From Deltaproteobacteria bacterium RIFOXYD12_FULL_50_9 (GTDB lineage: Bacteria; Desulfobacterota; Desulfobulbia; Desulfobulbales; CALZHT01): DNA of 10,075 nucleotides. Both the position numbers and the translations under genes were made by a program. Where the stretch lies: positions 65,012 through 75,086 of the forward strand of contig MGTA01000167.1 of the NCBI GenBank assembly GCA_001799225.1. Direction: 5' to 3'. The number at the start of each line of letters is the position of its first letter. The stretch's first letter is position 1. A model generated the notes under the pieces. The model had not been told where the DNA came from and did not search any database. It saw nothing but the letters and a program-made list of their open reading frames with translations. This document shows, in pieces, positions 7,166-10,075 of this stretch.

Positions 7166-8440
7166 ATGAAACTTTCATGCAATATCTCGGTCAAACATCT
7201 GACCCGAGTCGAAGGCCACGGCAATATCAATATCAGGATCAAGGACGGCAAACTTGAAGAGGCAAGCTGGGAGGTTGTTGAAACTCCGCGCTTTTTCGAG
7301 GCCATGCTGGTAGGTAAAAAATGGGATAACGCCCCCTATATCAGCGGTCGGATCTGCGGTATCTGCTCCATCGGCCATACACTGGCAAGTATTCGGGCCG
7401 TAGAAAACGTTTTTGGTATGGTGCCGACTCGCCAGACAAACACCTTGCGTCTGCTGCTCAAACACATGGAGACCCTGCAGAGTCATGTCCTGCATCTCTA
7501 TTTTTTGGCAGCTCCTGACTTTGTCAGCCTCGGCAGTGTGCTGCCGTTGATCACTTCGCATCCCGAGGTGGTACAACGGGCCGTTCGTTTGAAACTGTTG
7601 GCCAATGATGCCTGCGATATCATCGGCGGTCGGCGTTTGCACCCCACGCGCACAGTTGTTGGCGGATTCACCATGCTGCCTGAGAAGGAGCAGTTAGAGA
7701 AGTTGAAACAGCGATTGCTGGCTTCTGTAGAAGATCTCAAACAAACCGCAGCACTTTTCACTACCTTTGCTATCCCTGATTTTGTCAGGGAAACGGAATT
7801 CGTCTCTTTGAAAGGTACGGACTCATACCCGTTCATCGGTGGTAATTTGTTGTCCACGGATGGCTTGGACCTGCCTGAGCACGAGTATAAGAAGATGACC
7901 AACGAGTACTGCGTTGAAATTTCAACTTCCAAGTGGTGTCGGGTGTCGCGGCAATCAATGGCGGTCGGGGCGCTCGCCCGGATCAACAACAACCACCATC
8001 TGCTAGCCCCGCTGGCCCGGCAAGTTGCCGATCAGTTCGGCCTCAAGCCGGTCTGCCACAATCCATACATGAACAACATCGCCCAGTTGGTAGAGTGTGT
8101 GCAAGTGGTTGAGGATTCTCTGGCGCTTATCGATGAGCTGCTGGGGGCAGCCATGCTGGAACCTCGGCAGCCGGTTGCGGTCAAGGCCGGAATTGGCGTA
8201 GCTGCTGTAGAGGTGCCGCGCGGTATCCTCTACCACTGTTACGACTTTGATGAAGAGGGGCGGATCAGAAAGGCCGATTGCGTAATTCCCACTACTCAGA
8301 ACAACGCCAATATCCACTACGATTTGAATGCCCTGGCCCGGCAGTGCGCCGGTGAGGGCAAGACCGACCGTGAGATCGAATTGCTGGCCTCAATGTTGGT
8401 GAGGGCGTACGATCCGTGCATATCATGTTCGGTGCATTGA
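7166..8440 (+). CDS. hydA: Group 3b [NiFe] hydrogenase large catalytic subunit (alpha), lacking a C-terminal extension
   Basis: This 424-residue subunit holds the Ni-Fe(CN)2CO site where H2 is split or formed. Metal ligands are the cysteines of R62-I-C64-G-I-C67-x3-H71 and of the terminal D416-P-C418-I-S-C421-S-V-H424. E16 in LTRVEGHGN, near the active site in this family, is also present, and TTQNNAN near the C-terminus is a large-subunit hallmark. An open frame runs upstream to 6809 within hydD, but GGAG at 7154-7157 and the conserved N-terminus fix ATG 7166. The stop follows directly after H424. Most large subunits carry extra residues there that a dedicated protease removes after nickel insertion. 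None exist here, so the protein is made in what looks like its mature form. A GC-rich hairpin begins about 30 bases after the stop. Confidence 0.95.
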   Translation: MKLSCNISVKHLTRVEGHGNINIRIKDGKLEEASWEVVETPRFFEAMLVGKKWDNAPYISGRICGICSIGHTLASIRAVENVFGMVPTRQTNTLRLLLKHMETLQSHVLHLYFLAAPDFVSLGSVLPLITSHPEVVQRAVRLKLLANDACDIIGGRRLHPTRTVVGGFTMLPEKEQLEKLKQRLLASVEDLKQTAALFTTFAIPDFVRETEFVSLKGTDSYPFIGGNLLSTDGLDLPEHEYKKMTNEYCVEISTSKWCRVSRQSMAVGALARINNNHHLLAPLARQVADQFGLKPVCHNPYMNNIAQLVECVQVVEDSLALIDELLGAAMLEPRQPVAVKAGIGVAAVEVPRGILYHCYDFDEEGRIRKADCVIPTTQNNANIHYDLNALARQCAGEGKTDREIELLASMLVRAYDPCISCSVH

Positions 8441-8470
8441 TGGGAGAAGGTTATTGGCGTGCTGTTGGTT

Positions 8471-8501
8471 CCGGGGGGTGCCGCGTTGCGGCTCCCCCCG
8501 G
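8471..8501 (+). terminator. Strong GC-rich hairpin, likely end of the hydBGDA transcript
   Basis: Arms at 8471-8484 and 8488-8501 pair over 14 positions with one T-T mismatch and a three-base loop; each arm carries a G6 or C6 run. It starts 30 bases after the hydA stop. No T-run follows, so it may be a 3' stabilising structure or pause site and not a classical intrinsic terminator. Confidence 0.5.
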
Positions 8502-8510
8502 CTAATATCC

Positions 8511-8528
8511 AAAAGCCCCTCCGGGGCT
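8511..8528 (-). terminator. Second hairpin; terminator-like when read on the minus strand
   Basis: AGCCCC (8514-8519) and GGGGCT (8523-8528) form a six-pair stem with a TCC loop. On the minus strand the stem is followed by TTTT (complement of 8511-8514, partly within the stem), giving a minimal intrinsic terminator. On the plus strand there is no T-run. With the hairpin before it, it may insulate the operon from antisense transcription. Confidence 0.35.
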
Positions 8529-8704
8529 CCGCATGAAAAGGCTATTCAGAAAACATCTTCCCTGGTTTTGGGCTTGACATTTTCGGCCAGTCGATTATTC
8601 CTGAAAATTATTTGTTGTCAAGTTAGAGATAATGTAGAACCGTGATTGGTTAGGCGCTGAATTGAATTGACATGAGCTTGCTGCCTAAATCTCAACTTGG
8701 CTAA

Positions 8705-8721
8705 AATGGGTAACCCCCATT
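8705..8721. promoter_or_regulatory. Inverted repeat upstream of the toxin gene, candidate antitoxin operator
   Basis: AATGGG (8705-8710) and CCCATT (8716-8721) form a perfect six-base inverted repeat around a five-base centre, 28 bases before the toxin ATG. Xre-family antitoxins commonly repress their own operon at such dyads. The assignment rests on symmetry and position only. Confidence 0.35.
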
Positions 8722-8749
8722 GCTTGATACTAATAATTGGTATATAGTC

Positions 8750-9028
8750 ATGACATGGACAGTTGAGTTTACAGGTAGAGCTCGCAAGCAGAAAGACAAG
8801 CTTCCCGCCAAAGCACGAGAGATTTTGTTTCAGCTTGTCCGCGAAATTGAGGCGGCCGGTCCTGTCCGTGGCGACTGGCCTAATTACTCCAAGTTGTCCG
8901 ATGGCGTACACCATTGCCACCTTAGAAAAGGAAAGCCCACCTACGTGGCGGTCTGGAAAGAGAATAAAGGTAGAATAAGATTTGTGGAGGTCATTTATGC
9001 CGGTAGCCATGAAAAAGCGCCCTACTGA
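8750..9028 (+). CDS. RelE/ParE-superfamily toxin of a type II toxin-antitoxin module
   Basis: This 92-residue basic protein has the compact RelE/ParE layout: an N-terminal strand (MTWTVEFTGRARKQ), two helices (about 18-36), then beta strands (HHCHLRKGKPTYVAVWKE, then RIRFVEVIYAG) and the ending SHEKAPY. I recognise this ending from proteins annotated as cytotoxic translational repressors. If it acts like RelE it would inhibit translation by mRNA cleavage at the ribosome; a ParE-type gyrase target is equally possible from fold alone. An in-frame TTG at 8720 would add ten residues, but ATG 8750 begins the domain naturally. No clear Shine-Dalgarno precedes either. It overlaps the antitoxin gene by 32 bases, toxin first, as in HigBA-type modules. 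Confidence 0.83.
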   Translation: MTWTVEFTGRARKQKDKLPAKAREILFQLVREIEAAGPVRGDWPNYSKLSDGVHHCHLRKGKPTYVAVWKENKGRIRFVEVIYAGSHEKAPY

Positions 9029-9350
9029 AGAGGAAATGGTAACGATCCGTTTACGTGTCCATCGAAGTAACGCGCCAAGAATAAAAGAATATGCCCAATC
9101 TGTCGAGTCTGAGGATGAGCGGACCTATAGCGTTGCCGAAGTGTTCCCGGAATACCTCGGTAAAGAGCAGCAGGTGGCCATCCGCGCCTATCGGCATCGC
9201 GAAAATCTCACGCAGCGGCAACTGGCCGAACAGACCGGCATCCCCCAGCGCCATATCTCCGAGATGGAGAACGGTAAGCGGGTTATCGGTAAGGAATTGG
9301 CCAAGATGTTGGCCAAGGTGTTGAACGTGGATTATCGGGCGTTTCTGTGA
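8997..9350 (+). CDS. Xre-family helix-turn-helix antitoxin
   Basis: This 117-residue protein has a C-terminal Xre/Cro-type helix-turn-helix (about 63-117; recognition region LTQRQLAEQTGIPQRHISEMENGKR) after an N-terminal segment of about 60 residues that presumably binds the toxin. It should neutralise the RelE/ParE-like toxin encoded just upstream and, by family precedent, repress the operon. ATG 8997 lies inside the toxin gene and has a full GGAGG at 8986-8990, six bases away. This is far stronger than anything before the toxin and suggests antitoxin is made in excess. A longer reading from 8982 has no ribosome binding site. The charged N-terminus (KKRPTEEEMVTIRLRVHR) is not diagnostic of a subfamily. 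Confidence 0.87.
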   Translation: MPVAMKKRPTEEEMVTIRLRVHRSNAPRIKEYAQSVESEDERTYSVAEVFPEYLGKEQQVAIRAYRHRENLTQRQLAEQTGIPQRHISEMENGKRVIGKELAKMLAKVLNVDYRAFL

Positions 9351-9351
9351 A

Positions 9352-9417
9352 AAATTTTATCAGAATAAGAGGCTTCTCCATTGAGCATAGCCGAAGCTAT
9401 TTGTGATTTTAAAATTT
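9352..9417. repeat. Nested inverted repeats after the antitoxin gene
   Basis: An outer AT-rich repeat (AAATTTT and ATC at 9352-9361, against GAT and AAAATTT at 9405-9417, with a three-base bulge) encloses a small hairpin ATAGC-CGAA-GCTAT (9387-9400). It could end the toxin-antitoxin transcript or shape the leader of the next gene. AT-rich arms of this kind arise by chance, so the call is weak. Confidence 0.22.
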
Positions 9418-9460
9418 GGGATTCAAATCAATAAAGAAGAAAAGATGGAGGGCCAGGGGG

Positions 9461-10075
9461 ATGGGGATAAGGGGCAGGATGGTTGTTATGGCGATGTTCG
9501 TGGCGGTGGTGTTGGGTATTACGGCCATGGAGGCAGGGGCGGTGCCGAAGGATGTGGAGGCTAAGTCTGAGTTTGTGTTGGCAAAAGATTTGTACAACAA
9601 GCAGGATTTTGCCGGGGCAGTGGAGCATGCCCTGGCGGCCAGGGAAATGTTGGGTCAGACGAATCCACGGATTGAAGGGATGCTGGCCAGGGCGTATGTC
9701 GAGCTTGGTAAGTCCACTGAGGCATATGCGGCGATAGAGAAGTATTTCGAGTTGGCCCAGGAGACTGCGGATGATTACCCGGAAATGGTGGCCTTGTACG
9801 CTAAGGTCAAGTCGGCGAAGAAGAAGGCCGAAGAAATTAAGCGGCAGGGGAACCCGTATCTTGCCAATATTTTGATGAGCAGGGTGCCGGGTGGTTGTTT
9901 CCAGATGGGGGATACCTTTGGCGATGGGGATAAAGATGAGAAGCCGGTGCACGAGGTCTGCCTGGATGGATTCTTGATGGGTAAATTTGAGGTAACCCAA
10001 GGGCTGTGGCAGGCGGTAATGGCAGAAAATCCTGCATACTTTAAGAAAGGTCCTGGTTATCCGGTAGAAACGGTT
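9461..10075 (+). CDS. Exported TPR-repeat protein with FGE/SUMF1-type (formylglycine-generating enzyme-like) domain, C-terminus beyond window
   Basis: This open frame has no stop before the right edge (205 codons). Residues 1-27 form a signal peptide: arginines near the start, a hydrophobic core (VVMAMFVAVVLGITA) and a likely cleavage after AGA27. Residues about 35-101 are two TPR-like helical repeats (KDLYNKQDFAGAVEHALAAR, then ARAYVELGKSTEAYAAIEKY), followed by a charged Lys/Glu-rich linker. From about 141 the FGE-sulfatase fold begins: VPGGCFQMGD, DEKPVHEVCLDGF, GKFEVTQGLWQAVM. The catalytic cysteines of true formylglycine-generating enzymes lie further on and cannot be checked, so a non-enzymatic binding domain is as likely. 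ATG 9461 has GGAGG at 9447-9451; ATG 9479 is a second candidate and keeps the hydrophobic core. It stands alone 110 bases after the antitoxin. Confidence 0.85.
   Translation, partial: MGIRGRMVVMAMFVAVVLGITAMEAGAVPKDVEAKSEFVLAKDLYNKQDFAGAVEHALAAREMLGQTNPRIEGMLARAYVELGKSTEAYAAIEKYFELAQETADDYPEMVALYAKVKSAKKKAEEIKRQGNPYLANILMSRVPGGCFQMGDTFGDGDKDEKPVHEVCLDGFLMGKFEVTQGLWQAVMAENPAYFKKGPGYPVETV

Larger units (their letters stand above)
8441..8749. other. Intergenic region between hydrogenase operon and toxin-antitoxin pair
   Basis: About 310 bases without a convincing gene. It holds two GC-rich hairpins (listed separately), then AT-richer sequence. TTGACA hexamers occur at 8574-8579 and 8667-8672, but neither has a good -10 box at the proper distance; the best is TATTCC at 8596-8601, a 16-base spacer. 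CTTGACA (8573-8579) and TGTCAAG (8617-8623) form a wide seven-base inverted repeat. A tighter dyad lies at 8705-8721. The toxin promoter is probably here, but I cannot place it. Confidence 0.5.

Noticed and set aside
6736..7305. 189-codon minus-strand open frame spanning the hydD/hydA junction
   Set aside because: It runs opposite two well-defined hydrogenase genes and has no motif or ribosome binding site.
8440..8505. Short ATG frame overlapping the hydA stop (MGEGYWRAVGSGG...), possible remnant of a maturation protease gene
   Set aside because: It has only 21 codons, lies largely inside the large hairpin, and lacks the GxGN motif expected at the start of a hydrogenase endopeptidase.
8438..8536. 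TGA at the hydA end as selenocysteine or read-through, adding 31 codons
   Set aside because: Hydrogenase selenocysteine sits in the metal-binding DPCxxC motif, and both of those positions are ordinary Cys codons. The extension runs through the GC-rich hairpins and looks non-coding.
9428..10000. 190-codon minus-strand open frame
   Set aside because: It is antisense to the signal-peptide/TPR/FGE frame, which is clearly coding. The product is a low-information Arg/His/Leu/Pro-rich sequence.
1..10075. CRISPR arrays, tRNA or rRNA genes, insertion sequences, attachment sites
   Set aside because: Looked for on both strands by eye. No regularly spaced repeats, cloverleaf sequences, transposase or integrase motifs, or terminal repeats were found.

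Overview
The window reads as chromosomal DNA of an anaerobic or facultatively anaerobic bacterium. A sulfate-reducer-like lineage (Desulfobacterota, for example Desulfobulbales) is my best guess. It rests on the cytosolic group 3b [NiFe] hydrogenase, the REC-GGDEF regulator, the TPR/formylglycine-generating-enzyme-fold exported protein and a GC content near 50% by eye. The phylum is inference; no marker gene is present.

Layout, left to right. (1) A MutT-like NUDIX hydrolase on the minus strand runs off the left edge (1-425). (2) After a divergent gap, a response-regulator diguanylate cyclase starts with TTG (664-1650). (3) A complete M32 (Taq-type) metallocarboxypeptidase lies at 1800-3281. 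(4) A HepT/MntA-type (HEPN/nucleotidyltransferase) toxin-antitoxin pair with overlapping genes lies at 3425-4199. (5) A tightly packed four-gene operon, hydB-hydG-hydD-hydA (4402-8440), encodes a complete heterotetrameric group 3b [NiFe] hydrogenase ('sulfhydrogenase' type). (6) Two GC-rich hairpins and a gap of about 310 bp follow. (7) A RelE/ParE-like toxin and an Xre-family antitoxin overlap at 8750-9350. (8) An exported TPR + FGE/SUMF1-domain protein starts at 9461 and runs off the right edge.

How the genes work together: the hydrogenase is the only multi-gene metabolic unit. HydD and HydA form the hydrogen-activating module with its Fe-S relay. HydG is the FAD/[2Fe-2S]/NAD(P)-binding reductase and HydB the ferredoxin-like link, so the complex should exchange electrons reversibly between H2 and NAD(P)H in the cytoplasm. 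No Hyp maturation genes and no maturation endopeptidase are present. The catalytic subunit ends exactly on the last residue of its C-terminal metal-binding motif, with no cleavable tail, which is the most notable single observation. The operon is bracketed on both sides by toxin-antitoxin modules of different families. The other genes look like independent housekeeping or signalling units.
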